This document shows positions 27,017-35,792 of a stretch of 64,000 bases of DNA, in pieces. The notes under the pieces were generated by a model. It was given only the letters and a program-made list of their open reading frames with translations. It did no database searches and had not been told where the DNA came from. The stretch's first letter is position 1. Every line of letters begins with the position of its first letter. This stretch comes from Bacillota bacterium (GTDB lineage: Bacteria; Bacillota; Clostridia; Christensenellales; Aristaeellaceae), in the NCBI GenBank assembly GCA_030057655.1, contig JASGUQ010000002.1:1-64000 (forward strand), in the 5' to 3' direction. The position numbers and the translations under genes were made by a program.

Positions 27017-28087
27017 TTAAAACAACCTGATCACGTCGCGGAAAGTGATAAAGATCATCAGCGCGAAAAGGAGGATCATGCCTGCCGCGTGAACATAGCC
27101 TTCCTTTTTGATTGGCTTGCCCCGCACGCCCTCCACCAGCAAAAAGAGAATCCTGCTTCCGTCCAGCCCCGGAATAAACAGCAGGTTCATCAGGCCAAGG
27201 TTGATGGAAATGACCACCATCAGGTAAAGGTATCCCTCCAGTTTTGTGCGCTGGATCTCATCCACGATCATCTTGGTGATGCCGACAACCCCGGCGACTT
27301 CACCCGCACCTTCTCCCCTTGTAAATAGATTTACCAGAGCCTGGACGACCATTGCTCCTGCGCGATAGGACAAATGAATGGCGTTGTTCATGATCTGACC
27401 GATCGTACCCGGGACCATCTTTGCAGGCTGGACCACAGACATCATGATGCCGATCAGGTTACGCTGTTCAACAGGATCAAACACTGGGGTGATTGTTAAA
27501 GTATGCTCCTGCTCTGTTTCGTTCACCACACGCCTGACAAGGAAGCTCCTTTCAGTTCCAGGCACCCCGCTGTCAAGCAGCGCGGGCAAGTTGTCCGTCA
27601 CCGGTTGACCATCTACAGACAAGATGATGTCATTTGGCAGCATACCGGCGTCCTCCGCTGCGCTTCCTTCATTAACGGAATGCACAAAGGTGACCTGCGG
27701 GCCGGAAGGCACTGGCACGCCGGTTATTGTATACAGGATGACAGCCGCTATTACCGCCAGCAGCAGGTTCATCAAAGGGCCCATGACGATGGTGATCAGG
27801 CGCTTTAAGACGCTGTGGTTTTGAAACGCGCGCGGATCGTCCTTATACTCCTCTGTGGTGTCATCCTCCCCGTAAAAGGCGCAGTACCCGCCCAATGGGA
27901 TCGCACGCAGGAAAAACACTGTCTCGTGCTTTTTGCGTTTCCAGCTGAAAAGCTTTGGGCCAAAACCGATCGCAAATTCCCGCACCGGGATCTTCATCAT
28001 CCTGGCTGCGAAAAAGTGGCCAGCTTCATGAACGGTTATCAGAATGCCAAATAAAAGAATGGCGGCTAAAATATAAAAAAAAGTCAT
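27017..28087 (-). CDS. rseP: RIP metalloprotease RseP (site-2 protease)
   Basis: A 356-residue membrane protease. The first helix holds HEAGHFFAAR (H-E-x-x-H zinc site), followed by FGPKLFSW and AIPLGGYC, a PDZ domain (GSAAEDAGMLPNDIILSVDGQPV), and the second catalytic motif LFIPGLDGSRI. It cuts membrane-spanning anti-sigma factors and signal peptides. ATG 28087 follows GGGAGG and is preferred to the longer frame. Standard place between dxr and ispG. Confidence 0.95.
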   Translation of the reverse strand: MTFFYILAAILLFGILITVHEAGHFFAARMMKIPVREFAIGFGPKLFSWKRKKHETVFFLRAIPLGGYCAFYGEDDTTEEYKDDPRAFQNHSVLKRLITIVMGPLMNLLLAVIAAVILYTITGVPVPSGPQVTFVHSVNEGSAAEDAGMLPNDIILSVDGQPVTDNLPALLDSGVPGTERSFLVRRVVNETEQEHTLTITPVFDPVEQRNLIGIMMSVVQPAKMVPGTIGQIMNNAIHLSYRAGAMVVQALVNLFTRGEGAGEVAGVVGITKMIVDEIQRTKLEGYLYLMVVISINLGLMNLLFIPGLDGSRILFLLVEGVRGKPIKKEGYVHAAGMILLFALMIFITFRDVIRLF

Positions 28088-28097
28088 TGATCCTCCC

Positions 28098-29249
28098 TTA
28101 AACCCCAACCAAACTCAACGCGGTTTCACGGGCGATGGCGTCAGCCTCATGCACTGCTGAAAGGCTGTCAGCGCGAAGATGTCCTTTTCTGTTGAGGCTT
28201 TCTTCCACAATGCGGTTGATGTCGCCAAAGCGGATTCTTTCTTTTAAAAACAGGTCAACCGCGACCTCATTCGCCGCGTTCAGAACGCAGGGCGCCGCCC
28301 CGCCTTGCTTCATCGCTTCCATGGACAGCCTCAAAGCAGGGAAACGGGTCAAGTCCGGAGCTTCAAAACTTAATATACCCGTTTGATCAAGACGAAGCGG
28401 ATCGCTTCCTGTGCTGATCCTGTCAGGATAGGCCATCGCGAACGCGATCGGGGCGCGCATATCCGGCACACCCAACTGCGCCAGCTGCACCCCGTCAACA
28501 AACTCAACCAGGGAATGGATGATGCTCTGGGGATGGATGATGACCTCGATCTGTTCGGGCTTTGCGTGAAAAAGCCATCTAGCCTCGATCATCTCAAGCG
28601 CCTTGTTGAACATGCTGGCGGAATCAATGGTGATCTTCTGCCCCATGCTCCAGTTGGGATGATTGAGCGCCTCATTTATGCCCGCGTCTTGTATTTTATC
28701 CAATGTCCAGGTGCGGAAAGGCCCTCCTGAAGCGGTCAGGATGATCTTGGTAAAGGGATTTCCTTTATTCGCAAGCAAGCACTGATAAATCGCGCTGTGC
28801 TCGCTGTCAACCGGGATCAAAACCGGATCCTCATTATCCTGCGGGCACAGATCCATCACAAGCTGTCCCCCGGCAACCAGCGCCTCTTTGTTGGCCAACA
28901 AAACGCGCTTTCCGGCTTTGCGCGCGGAGATCACACTGTCAAGCCCGGCGATGCCCACGACGCTGACCAGAACATCGTCGCAATCAACCTCTGACGCGAT
29001 CCTCTCAAGGCAATCCTTGCCAAAATACCAGTCCAAACCCCGAAGGTCGGCGGGAATTTCCGCCCGATCCCCGCTTAATCCGGCAGCTTTTGGCCGGAAA
29101 GCCCTGATCTGTTCAAACAACTCATCGCTTCTGCTGTGCGCGCTGAGGGCGGCTACCTCAAACCGGTCGGGGTGACGCGCTACGATGTCCAGCGCCTGCC
29201 TTCCGATGGAGCCGGTTGACCCAAGGATGCTGATGCGGCGTTTTTTCAT
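28098..29249 (-). CDS. dxr: 1-deoxy-D-xylulose 5-phosphate reductoisomerase
   Basis: A 383-residue NADPH enzyme, second step of the MEP pathway. N-terminal ISILGSTGSIGRQALDI is the NADPH fold; LANKEALVAGG, PVDSEHSAIYQCL, TASGGPFR and SMGQKITIDSASMFNKALE are the metal- and substrate-binding motifs. ATG 29249 sits two bases after the cdsA stop; the upstream extension of the frame overlaps cdsA and was rejected. Confidence 0.96.
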   Translation of the reverse strand: MKKRRISILGSTGSIGRQALDIVARHPDRFEVAALSAHSRSDELFEQIRAFRPKAAGLSGDRAEIPADLRGLDWYFGKDCLERIASEVDCDDVLVSVVGIAGLDSVISARKAGKRVLLANKEALVAGGQLVMDLCPQDNEDPVLIPVDSEHSAIYQCLLANKGNPFTKIILTASGGPFRTWTLDKIQDAGINEALNHPNWSMGQKITIDSASMFNKALEMIEARWLFHAKPEQIEVIIHPQSIIHSLVEFVDGVQLAQLGVPDMRAPIAFAMAYPDRISTGSDPLRLDQTGILSFEAPDLTRFPALRLSMEAMKQGGAAPCVLNAANEVAVDLFLKERIRFGDINRIVEESLNRKGHLRADSLSAVHEADAIARETALSLVGV

Positions 29250-29251
29250 GA

Positions 29252-30070
29252 TCACACCCAAAGAAGCGCCTGATACAGGTATACCAATGCGCCGCAAAAC
29301 AAAATGCTGTCAATTCTGTCCATCATGCCACCATGCCCGGGAAAGATATGGCCATAATCTTTGATTTTGCAGTGTCTCTTGACAAAGGACGCGAACAAAT
29401 CCCCGATCTGGCCCGCAATGCCCCCCAGGAAGCCCAAAAGGATAAAATGAAGGAAGATGGGCATGTTCAACCGGAAATACGAGCCAATCAAATAGATGAG
29501 AACCGCTATCAGGATGCTTCCGAGCAAACCCGCCAGAGCGCCTTCAACCGTTTTTTTGGGGCTGACCGCTTCCAGCAGCTTGGTTTTTCCGTATTTGGAG
29601 CCGATGAAAAACGCGGCGGAATCCCCCGCGACCGGGATAAAGAAAGCCAGGCTGATGAAGAGCCGCTGCAAACCGATCGTTTCAATTCTCGTCATGCCAA
29701 GCAGGCTCATTGCCGGAATCACAATGGCGAACAAAGGCAAGACAGACATGCACAGGTCTTCCAGGGTGGAATCCTTCCTGAACATGATCAAAGCGGTAAC
29801 AATAAACAAGTTCAGCGCGACCAGAAGAACCAGAAGCAGCATGCTGCCCAATTCGGTCAGCAGCAAAAAGCCGGGGATCGCGATGAGCAGGGCGCTCCAG
29901 GTTGGCCAGGTCAGTATATGGTGGCCGGCGTTTTTTAAAGCCCTGAGCATTTCATACAAAGCCAGGCAAACGCAGGCAATCCACAGGATAGCGAACACCC
30001 AGCCGCTGAAATAAATCGCCAAAAGCAGGAGTATCAGGAGCGCGGCGCCGGTCAGGATCCTGGTCGTCAT
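29252..30070 (-). CDS. cdsA: phosphatidate cytidylyltransferase
   Basis: A 272-residue integral membrane enzyme with about seven helices. The CTP transferase signature is at the C-terminus: SFVKRHCKIKDYGHIFPGHGGMMDRIDS, which contains the conserved H-G-G-x-x-D-R-x-D. It makes CDP-diacylglycerol from phosphatidate and CTP. It overlaps uppS by ATGA. Confidence 0.95.
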   Translation of the reverse strand: MTTRILTGAALLILLLLAIYFSGWVFAILWIACVCLALYEMLRALKNAGHHILTWPTWSALLIAIPGFLLLTELGSMLLLVLLVALNLFIVTALIMFRKDSTLEDLCMSVLPLFAIVIPAMSLLGMTRIETIGLQRLFISLAFFIPVAGDSAAFFIGSKYGKTKLLEAVSPKKTVEGALAGLLGSILIAVLIYLIGSYFRLNMPIFLHFILLGFLGGIAGQIGDLFASFVKRHCKIKDYGHIFPGHGGMMDRIDSILFCGALVYLYQALLWV

Positions 30071-30780
30071 GACGTTCTTCCCCCAAAGCGACGCTCGCGC
30101 CCGGCATATTGCTGAAGGGCTTTGCGGTATTCATCGACCGTAAACTCAGGCCAAAGCACCTCCGGAAACACCATTTCCGCGTAAGCGCACTGACACAAAA
30201 GGAAGTTGCTCAATCGCTGTTCTCCGCTGGTCCTGATCAGAAGATCCACATCCGGCTGCCCTTTGGTGTAAAGCTGGTTTGAAAAATCCTCCCATACGAT
30301 CTCTTTAAAGGGTTTGGAACCGCTGCATCGTTCCATCATCAGGCTGTTGACCCCGCGCAGGATCTCATCCCGCGCTCCATAGTTCAGCGCGATGTTCAGC
30401 TGCAGCCCTTTGTTGTGTTCGGTTCTGTTCACAGCGTTTCTGCAAGCTTCCGCCGCGGAAGGAGGCAGGCCGTCAACATCGCCTAAAATACGAATCTTAA
30501 CGTGATTTTGATCCAGTTCATCGATCTCTGATGTAAAATATTCAACGATCAGCTTCATCAGCGCGTTTACCTCGGCTTTGGGCCTTGACCAGTTCTCCGT
30601 GGAAAACGCATAAAGGCTCAGCACCTTGATGCTGATATTGCTGCTGTAACGAATAATCTCCCTGAGGGTCTCTACACCCTTGCGATGGCCCAGCATCACG
30701 CTCAGCGCGTTCTTTTTTGCCCAACGCCCGTTTCCATCCATAATGATGGCGACGTGTTTGGGTAGGTTTGTTTCTGTCAT
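30067..30780 (-). CDS. uppS: undecaprenyl diphosphate synthase
   Basis: A 237-residue cis-prenyltransferase. IIMDGNGRWAKKNALSVMLGHRKG carries the catalytic Asp and pyrophosphate-binding residues; LYAFSTENWSRP and the C-terminal DLLIRTSGEQRLSNFLLCQCAYAE region are canonical. It makes the C55 lipid carrier for peptidoglycan. It overlaps both the small PASTA-like gene and cdsA by four bases. Confidence 0.96.
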   Translation of the reverse strand: MTETNLPKHVAIIMDGNGRWAKKNALSVMLGHRKGVETLREIIRYSSNISIKVLSLYAFSTENWSRPKAEVNALMKLIVEYFTSEIDELDQNHVKIRILGDVDGLPPSAAEACRNAVNRTEHNKGLQLNIALNYGARDEILRGVNSLMMERCSGSKPFKEIVWEDFSNQLYTKGQPDVDLLIRTSGEQRLSNFLLCQCAYAEMVFPEVLWPEFTVDEYRKALQQYAGRERRFGGRTS

Positions 30781-30995
30781 GATGGTTTCTCCGGACTGGA
30801 ATCAAGAAAATACGAGCAAAGAAGCTTGTTGTCAACGAAACGAACCACCCGGGGCGTTCTGACCTTGTCCTGTTTTTTCATTCTCTCGGGCATCGAAAAA
30901 ATGACCTCAGGCGTGAGTCCTTGCGTCTCCAGGATTTTAAGCGCCTCATCAAGCCTCTTGCCGGCTAAATCAGGAAGAGATGTCTCTGAGCTCAT
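30777..30995 (-). CDS. small PASTA-like protein
   Basis: A 72-residue protein whose N-terminal 40 residues fit a PASTA repeat: LPDLAGKRLDEALKILETQGL, followed by a short beta-rich part. No membrane helix or signal peptide is present, unlike the PASTA domains of PASTA kinases and PBPs, which are extracellular. ATG overlaps the frr stop (TAATG), and the end overlaps uppS by ATGA, so it is embedded in the operon. Function unknown. Confidence 0.65.
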   Translation of the reverse strand: MSSETSLPDLAGKRLDEALKILETQGLTPEVIFSMPERMKKQDKVRTPRVVRFVDNKLLCSYFLDSSPEKPS

Positions 30996-31552
30996 TAAAC
31001 GGACATGATTTCCTTTTCTTTTTCCTTGGCGATTTCATCAATGTCCTTAACAGCGGCATCGGTGACCTTCTGCATCTCGTTTTCAGCTACATGCTGGTCA
31101 TCTTCTGAAATTTCAGAATTTTTCTGCATCTTCTTGATCTGGTCAATCGCGTCCCTGCGGATGGAGCGGATGGCGACCTTGGATTCTTCCGCGTTGCGCC
31201 AGACCAGTTTGGTCAGCTCTTTGCGGCGCTCCTCATTTAACTCAGGCACGATCAAACGGATAATCTTGCCGTCATTGGCCGGGTTCATGCCCAAATCGCT
31301 TTTCTGAATGGCTTTTTCCACCAGCGGGATCGCCTTTGTATCCCAAAGCGCGATGGTCAGCATGCGGGGTTCGGGAGACATGATGTTGGCCATCTGGGTC
31401 AGAGGGGTCTGAACCCCATAGTAATCAACCATGATGCGGTCTAAAATCCTGGGGTTGGCTCTGCCCGCGCGAAGAGAAGCCATTTCCCGCTTGAACACTT
31501 CCTTGGTCTTCTCCATTTTTTCTTTCGCGGTATCAATAACATGCTGGTACAT
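30995..31552 (-). CDS. frr: ribosome recycling factor
   Basis: A 185-residue factor of exact family length. It has the FKREMASLRAGRANPRILDRIMVDYYGVQTPL hallmark in the N-terminal half and NDGKIIRLIVPELNEERRKEL in the middle. It splits post-termination ribosomes with EF-G. AAGGAGG precedes the ATG. It is the first gene after a promoter and starts the frr-uppS-cdsA-dxr-rseP-ispG-polC chain. Confidence 0.97.
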   Translation of the reverse strand: MYQHVIDTAKEKMEKTKEVFKREMASLRAGRANPRILDRIMVDYYGVQTPLTQMANIMSPEPRMLTIALWDTKAIPLVEKAIQKSDLGMNPANDGKIIRLIVPELNEERRKELTKLVWRNAEESKVAIRSIRRDAIDQIKKMQKNSEISEDDQHVAENEMQKVTDAAVKDIDEIAKEKEKEIMSV

Positions 31553-31583
31553 CCAAATGTCCTCCTTGTTTCACTTTCTTTTT

Positions 31584-31612
31584 ATTGTACAGATATTTTT
31601 TTCTTTTTACAA
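31584..31612 (-). promoter_or_regulatory. promoter for the frr-polC cluster
   Basis: Minus strand TTGTAA (31612-31607), 17 bases, TACAAT (31589-31584), in the 62-base gap after the LCP gene and about 32 bases before the frr start. Confidence 0.65.
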
Positions 31613-31614
31613 CC

Positions 31615-32604
31615 TCAGGGAATGCTCCCCTCTTTGATAAAAGCATTCAGCGCATTCAGATTTCGCTTTAAGTTTGGGACCAGAAAGGCTGCTTTGTTTT
31701 TCGTGACATTTTTGTACGCGCCTGAAACAGGGATGGTCAGGGAGGTGATCTGCGCCTTGTCCATCTGGGCAACAAGGGCGATCAGCTCCAGCGCTTCCGC
31801 CAGGCTGACATCGGTCTTGACCTGGTGTGCAAACTGAGTAACCAGTTCCCCCATGCTGCCCGTATCCAAGGTTAAAATCTGATCAAAAATGGCGCGGAGC
31901 GTGTTTTGCTGCCGTTTTACACGTTCAAAGTCGCTGTCCATTTTTCTGATCCGTGAATAAGCCATTGCCTGATAGCCGGTCAAAAGCACCTTGCCCGAAG
32001 TTTTCAGAAGCCCCTCGTCCCGGGGTTTATCGTTGAGGTGATTGTAATAAGACAAGATCGCGTTGAGGGACTCAAACTCCCTTTCACTTACATTCATCTC
32101 TATGCCGCCAATACCGTCAATCAGCCTGGCCATCAAGCCAAAGTCAACTGCCAGGTAGCCATCTACCCTGACTTGAAAAACCTGGCTGATGGTTTTAACA
32201 AGCAGGTCCGGCCCGCCATAGACATAGGCGGCATTCAAGCGGTTATGTCCTCTGCCGGGTATTTTGACATACAGATCCCGCATAAAGGAGATCAGTTTGA
32301 CGGTTTTTTGCCTGGTGTTCAATATAGCGAGGACCATCGTGTCGCTTCGCCCTGTGATCCCCTGTCCGTTGGTATCCACTCCGGCAAGCAGCAGGTGATA
32401 GGTGCCTTCAATCCCGGTGATGGGCTCCACATAGTCTTCAGGCAGCACCGTAAACTGGCCGCCGTCTCCGTCCTCCCTGCTCATTTCATATAAAAGATCG
32501 GTCAGTTCCTCCTGGGTCAAAGTTTCGTTCTCAGCAAAAGCAGCACCAGTCAGGAAAAGGCACAGCAAAAGACAAAACGAAACGATCCTGTTGGGCATAC
32601 TCAC
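31615..32604 (-). CDS. LytR-CpsA-Psr (LCP) family wall-polymer transferase
   Basis: A 329-residue exported protein. A signal segment (residues 5-24) precedes an LCP domain with YHLLLAGVDTNGQGITGRSDTMVLAILN, SFMRDLYVKIPGRGHNRLNAAYVYGGP, DGIGGIEMNV and YSRIRKMDSDFERVKRQQ, which hold the Asp and Arg residues binding the polyprenyl phosphate. It would attach teichoic acid-like polymers to peptidoglycan. GTG 32604 overlaps the upstream stop; ATG 32598 with GGAGG ten bases away is equally possible. Confidence 0.9.
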   Translation of the reverse strand: MSMPNRIVSFCLLLCLFLTGAAFAENETLTQEELTDLLYEMSREDGDGGQFTVLPEDYVEPITGIEGTYHLLLAGVDTNGQGITGRSDTMVLAILNTRQKTVKLISFMRDLYVKIPGRGHNRLNAAYVYGGPDLLVKTISQVFQVRVDGYLAVDFGLMARLIDGIGGIEMNVSEREFESLNAILSYYNHLNDKPRDEGLLKTSGKVLLTGYQAMAYSRIRKMDSDFERVKRQQNTLRAIFDQILTLDTGSMGELVTQFAHQVKTDVSLAEALELIALVAQMDKAQITSLTIPVSGAYKNVTKNKAAFLVPNLKRNLNALNAFIKEGSIP

Positions 32605-33752
32605 AGATCATCCTCCGCGGTGTTCACAAAATAGTCCCTGTCCAGCAGTATGTGGCATTCATACCGCTGATCAATTTCCTTGGCAAACGCATCAATCTGG
32701 GAAATCAGGTCTTTGTTATGATAGTCCAGGGGCACAACCACATCAAACACAAGTTTAATCACACGTTTTCCCGGAACAATGCGAAAATCGTGCAGGCTGA
32801 GCCCCGGGTGCAGGGTCAGCAGGTATTCCTGGATTCGGGTCATCACCTCATATCCGGGCGCGTCAGGCAGCAGGGTCGGGTCAATATGTATGGTGATGGG
32901 CATTTGAAACTTAGTGGTGATTTCCTGTTCAAGCTGATCAATCACCTCATGGATTTCTATTAATTTCTCTTCCGCACTGACTTCGACATGCAGAGAAGCG
33001 ATGGAACGCCCGGGGCCATAGTCGTGCAGCATAAAATCATGAACCCCTGTTATCCGCGGGTATTTCTTGACGATATCAAGGATGGCTTTTCCAAGCTGGA
33101 CATTTGGTGTCCCTCCGATGATGGAAGTGGCGGTCTCACGAACCAGTTTAAACCCGCCATAGAGGATAAATAAGGAGACAGCAAGGCCGACCCAGCCATC
33201 TGCCTTGAGATTTAAAAAATGGGTCGCAAACAAGCCAAGCAAAACCGCGCTTGTAGAAACAACATCATTCACGCTGTCCTGAGAGGCAGCAAGCAGGCTT
33301 GGAATCTCGTATTTTCGTCCGATCTTTAAATAAAACCGCCATAAAAACACCTTGGCCGGGATGCTGAGCGCTGTTAATCCGGCGATCCACCAGGAAAACA
33401 GAGGCGAAGACCCCTCAACAATGGCGTTAACACTGGATCTCAGCAGGTCGATCCCGGCGTACAGGATGATGAGCGCGATCAGCAGCGTGCCAATGTACTC
33501 AATCCTTGCGTGCCCGAATGGATGCTCCTTGTCCTCAGGCTTCTGCGCCATTTTAAGGCTGAAGAAGGAAATAAGCACAGAGCCGGTGTCAGACAGGTTG
33601 TTGATGCCGTCCGCCAAGATGGAAACCGATCCGGCCATCGTCCCCACAGTGATCTTGATACCGGCCAATAAAGCGTTTACGATCAAACCAACGAAAGACG
33701 CGCGTGAACCAGCACGCGCGCGGTTTTCCACTAAGGAACTCACCTTGTTCAT
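32601..33752 (-). CDS. cation diffusion facilitator family transporter
   Basis: A 383-residue protein with six membrane helices. SVSILADGINNLSDTGSVLISFFSLKMAQKPEDKEHPFGHARIEYIG contains the D-x-x-N/D metal site and the HPFGHAR loop of CDF exporters. The second site is ASQDSVNDVVSTSAVLLG. A long cytoplasmic domain follows. It exports divalent metal (zinc, iron or manganese; not distinguishable here). It starts about 10 bases after rnfB without a strong ribosome site, so it is likely coupled to the rnf transcript. Confidence 0.92.
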   Translation of the reverse strand: MNKVSSLVENRARAGSRASFVGLIVNALLAGIKITVGTMAGSVSILADGINNLSDTGSVLISFFSLKMAQKPEDKEHPFGHARIEYIGTLLIALIILYAGIDLLRSSVNAIVEGSSPLFSWWIAGLTALSIPAKVFLWRFYLKIGRKYEIPSLLAASQDSVNDVVSTSAVLLGLFATHFLNLKADGWVGLAVSLFILYGGFKLVRETATSIIGGTPNVQLGKAILDIVKKYPRITGVHDFMLHDYGPGRSIASLHVEVSAEEKLIEIHEVIDQLEQEITTKFQMPITIHIDPTLLPDAPGYEVMTRIQEYLLTLHPGLSLHDFRIVPGKRVIKLVFDVVVPLDYHNKDLISQIDAFAKEIDQRYECHILLDRDYFVNTAEDDL

Positions 33753-33762
33753 CAAGTATGGC

Positions 33763-34557
33763 TTAGGCTAACTGCTCAATGCACTTGGTCGGGCAGACCT
33801 TGGCACACTCGCCGCACATGGTGCATTTTTCCGGATCGATCGATGCAACACCATTGGTCACATGGATGGCGTCAAACTGGCAGGCTTTTTCACAGCGCTT
33901 GCAGCCAAGACAGGCTTTTTCGCAGGCGTCTTTCGCCTCCTTGGGAGGGGCCGCGTTCTGGCAGCGAACAGTGATCTTGGCAGACTTCGGCAGCAGTTTG
34001 ATGACTGAGCGCGGGCATTCGGCAACGCACATGCCGCAGGCGGTGCATTTTTCTTCATCGATGTTCACGATCCCATTCACAATTGAAATCGCGTCAAAAG
34101 CGCATACCCGCACGCAGTCGCCCAGCCCCACACAGCCCCATTGGCACATGGTAGGGCCGCCAGCCAGGCTGGCTGCAGTGTGGCAGCTCTGCATACCAGC
34201 GTACTCATATCGGGTTTTGACCACCTCATGTTCACCCTGGCAGAGCACACGGGCGACAACGGGATCAGCCAGTTCAGCAGACTGGCCCATGATTTCAGAA
34301 AAGGCATCCAGGGTCTTCTGCCCGCCGGGTGTACAGAGGTTGATGGGCGCCTCGCCTTTGACCACTGCTTCGGCATAGCCGTCGCATCCGGGGTATCCGC
34401 AGGCTCCGCAGTTAGCGCCGGAAACGGCCTCGCGCACCCGGGTCACGCGTTCATCTACCGGAACCGCAAACTTCTTATCCGCAAATGTTAAAATCAGACC
34501 AAACAGAACGCCCATGCCGCCCAAAACGGCTGCTGCTATAAGAATGGCATTTATCAT
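33763..34557 (-). CDS. rnfB: Rnf complex subunit RnfB (polyferredoxin)
   Basis: A 264-residue iron-sulfur protein. One N-terminal membrane helix, then the ANCGACGYPGCDGYAEAV cluster motif, then four further cysteine groups of ferredoxin type (CVGLGDCVRVC, CTACGMCVAECP, CLGCKRCEKAC, CTMCGECAKVCP). RnfB is the entry point for electrons from reduced ferredoxin. AAGGAG precedes the ATG. It is the last rnf gene. Confidence 0.96.
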   Translation of the reverse strand: MINAILIAAAVLGGMGVLFGLILTFADKKFAVPVDERVTRVREAVSGANCGACGYPGCDGYAEAVVKGEAPINLCTPGGQKTLDAFSEIMGQSAELADPVVARVLCQGEHEVVKTRYEYAGMQSCHTAASLAGGPTMCQWGCVGLGDCVRVCAFDAISIVNGIVNIDEEKCTACGMCVAECPRSVIKLLPKSAKITVRCQNAAPPKEAKDACEKACLGCKRCEKACQFDAIHVTNGVASIDPEKCTMCGECAKVCPTKCIEQLA

Positions 34558-34569
34558 ACTCTGTTCTCC

Positions 34570-35163
34570 TTACATGCCGCCCAGGCCGGCAAAGCCCAGG
34601 AAGGCAACGGACATCAGGCCGGCAATGATCAGGCTGATGGGGAAGCCCTTAAAAGACTTGGGGATGTTGGAAGTCTCAAGGCGCTCGCGGACGCCGGCCA
34701 TCAGGACGATCGCCAGCAGGAAGCCCAGCGCGCCAAAGACGCCGTTGAGCACGGACCAAAGCATGTTGTACTGGTTGTCAATGTTCAGGATAGCAGCGCC
34801 AAGAACTGCGCAGTTGGTCGTGATCAGAGGCAGGTAGATGCCAAGCGCATTGTATAGAGCCGGCATTCCCTTTTTCATGAACATCTCGACAAACTGAACG
34901 AGCGCCGCGATAACCAGGATAAATGAAATGGTGATCAGATACTCCAGCCCCAATGGCACCAAAATGTAATGATACACCATGTAGGTGAACAAAGACGCGA
35001 TGCCCATGACAAAGGTGACCGCGATGCCCATGCCTGCCGCTGTCTCAACCTTGGAAGATACACCAAGGAAAGGGCAGCATCCCAGGTATCTGGAGAAAAT
35101 GAAGTTGTTGGTCAAAATACAGTTGACCATGAACAAAAGGAAATTCGTCAAGGTAAATTCCAT
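34570..35163 (-). CDS. rnfA: Rnf complex subunit RnfA
   Basis: A 197-residue six-helix membrane protein. NNFIFSRYLGCCPFLGVSSKVETAAGMG and the second half YLPLITTNCAVLGAAI carry the conserved cysteines that bind an intramembrane iron-sulfur cluster with RnfE. It starts on the last base of the rnfE stop (TAATG). Confidence 0.96.
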   Translation of the reverse strand: MEFTLTNFLLFMVNCILTNNFIFSRYLGCCPFLGVSSKVETAAGMGIAVTFVMGIASLFTYMVYHYILVPLGLEYLITISFILVIAALVQFVEMFMKKGMPALYNALGIYLPLITTNCAVLGAAILNIDNQYNMLWSVLNGVFGALGFLLAIVLMAGVRERLETSNIPKSFKGFPISLIIAGLMSVAFLGFAGLGGM

Positions 35164-35792
35164 TACGCTTTCGCTCCTTTCCTTGCGCTGGCGCGGTTCA
35201 CAATCGCGTTGATGATGCCCAGCACCAATCCGAAGACGATGAAGCCGCCGGGCGCCATGATGACCAGCAGCATTGGCTCAAATGAAGGGCCAAACACCGC
35301 GTTTCCAAAGATGGTGCCGCTGCCCAGAATTTCACGGATGGATCCGATCAGGAGCAGGGCCGCAGTAAAGCCAAGGCCCATTCCCAAGCCGTCAACGGCT
35401 GATGGTATAACGGGGTTTTTTGCGGCGAAGGCCTCCGCCCTTGCCAGAATGATGCAGTTGACCACAATCAGGGGAATGAACAATCCAAGCGCGTCATACA
35501 AAGCCGGAACAAAGGCCTGGATCAGCATCTGAACGATGGTCACGAAGGTGGAGATGACCACGATAAACGCGGGGATGCGCACCTTGTCCGGAATCAGGTT
35601 GCGCAGCATGCTGATAACCGCGTTGCTACCAACCAGCACAAAGGTCGCGGCCAGGCCCATGCCCAGGCCATTTGTGGCACTGGTAGTGGCAGCCAAGGTG
35701 GGACATACGCCCAGCACCAGGCGGAAGGTGGGGTTTTCGTTCAGGATACCGTTAACAAAAACACCGCGGAGACTTGTTTTCTTCTCAGGCAT
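35163..35792 (-). CDS. rnfE: Rnf complex subunit RnfE
   Basis: A 209-residue membrane protein homologous to RnfA, with NENPTFRLVLGVCPTLAATTSATNGLGMG and LFIPLIVVNCIILARAEAFA. It pairs with RnfA in the membrane. The start overlaps the rnfD end by eight bases. Confidence 0.96.
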   Translation of the reverse strand: MPEKKTSLRGVFVNGILNENPTFRLVLGVCPTLAATTSATNGLGMGLAATFVLVGSNAVISMLRNLIPDKVRIPAFIVVISTFVTIVQMLIQAFVPALYDALGLFIPLIVVNCIILARAEAFAAKNPVIPSAVDGLGMGLGFTAALLLIGSIREILGSGTIFGNAVFGPSFEPMLLVIMAPGGFIVFGLVLGIINAIVNRASARKGAKA

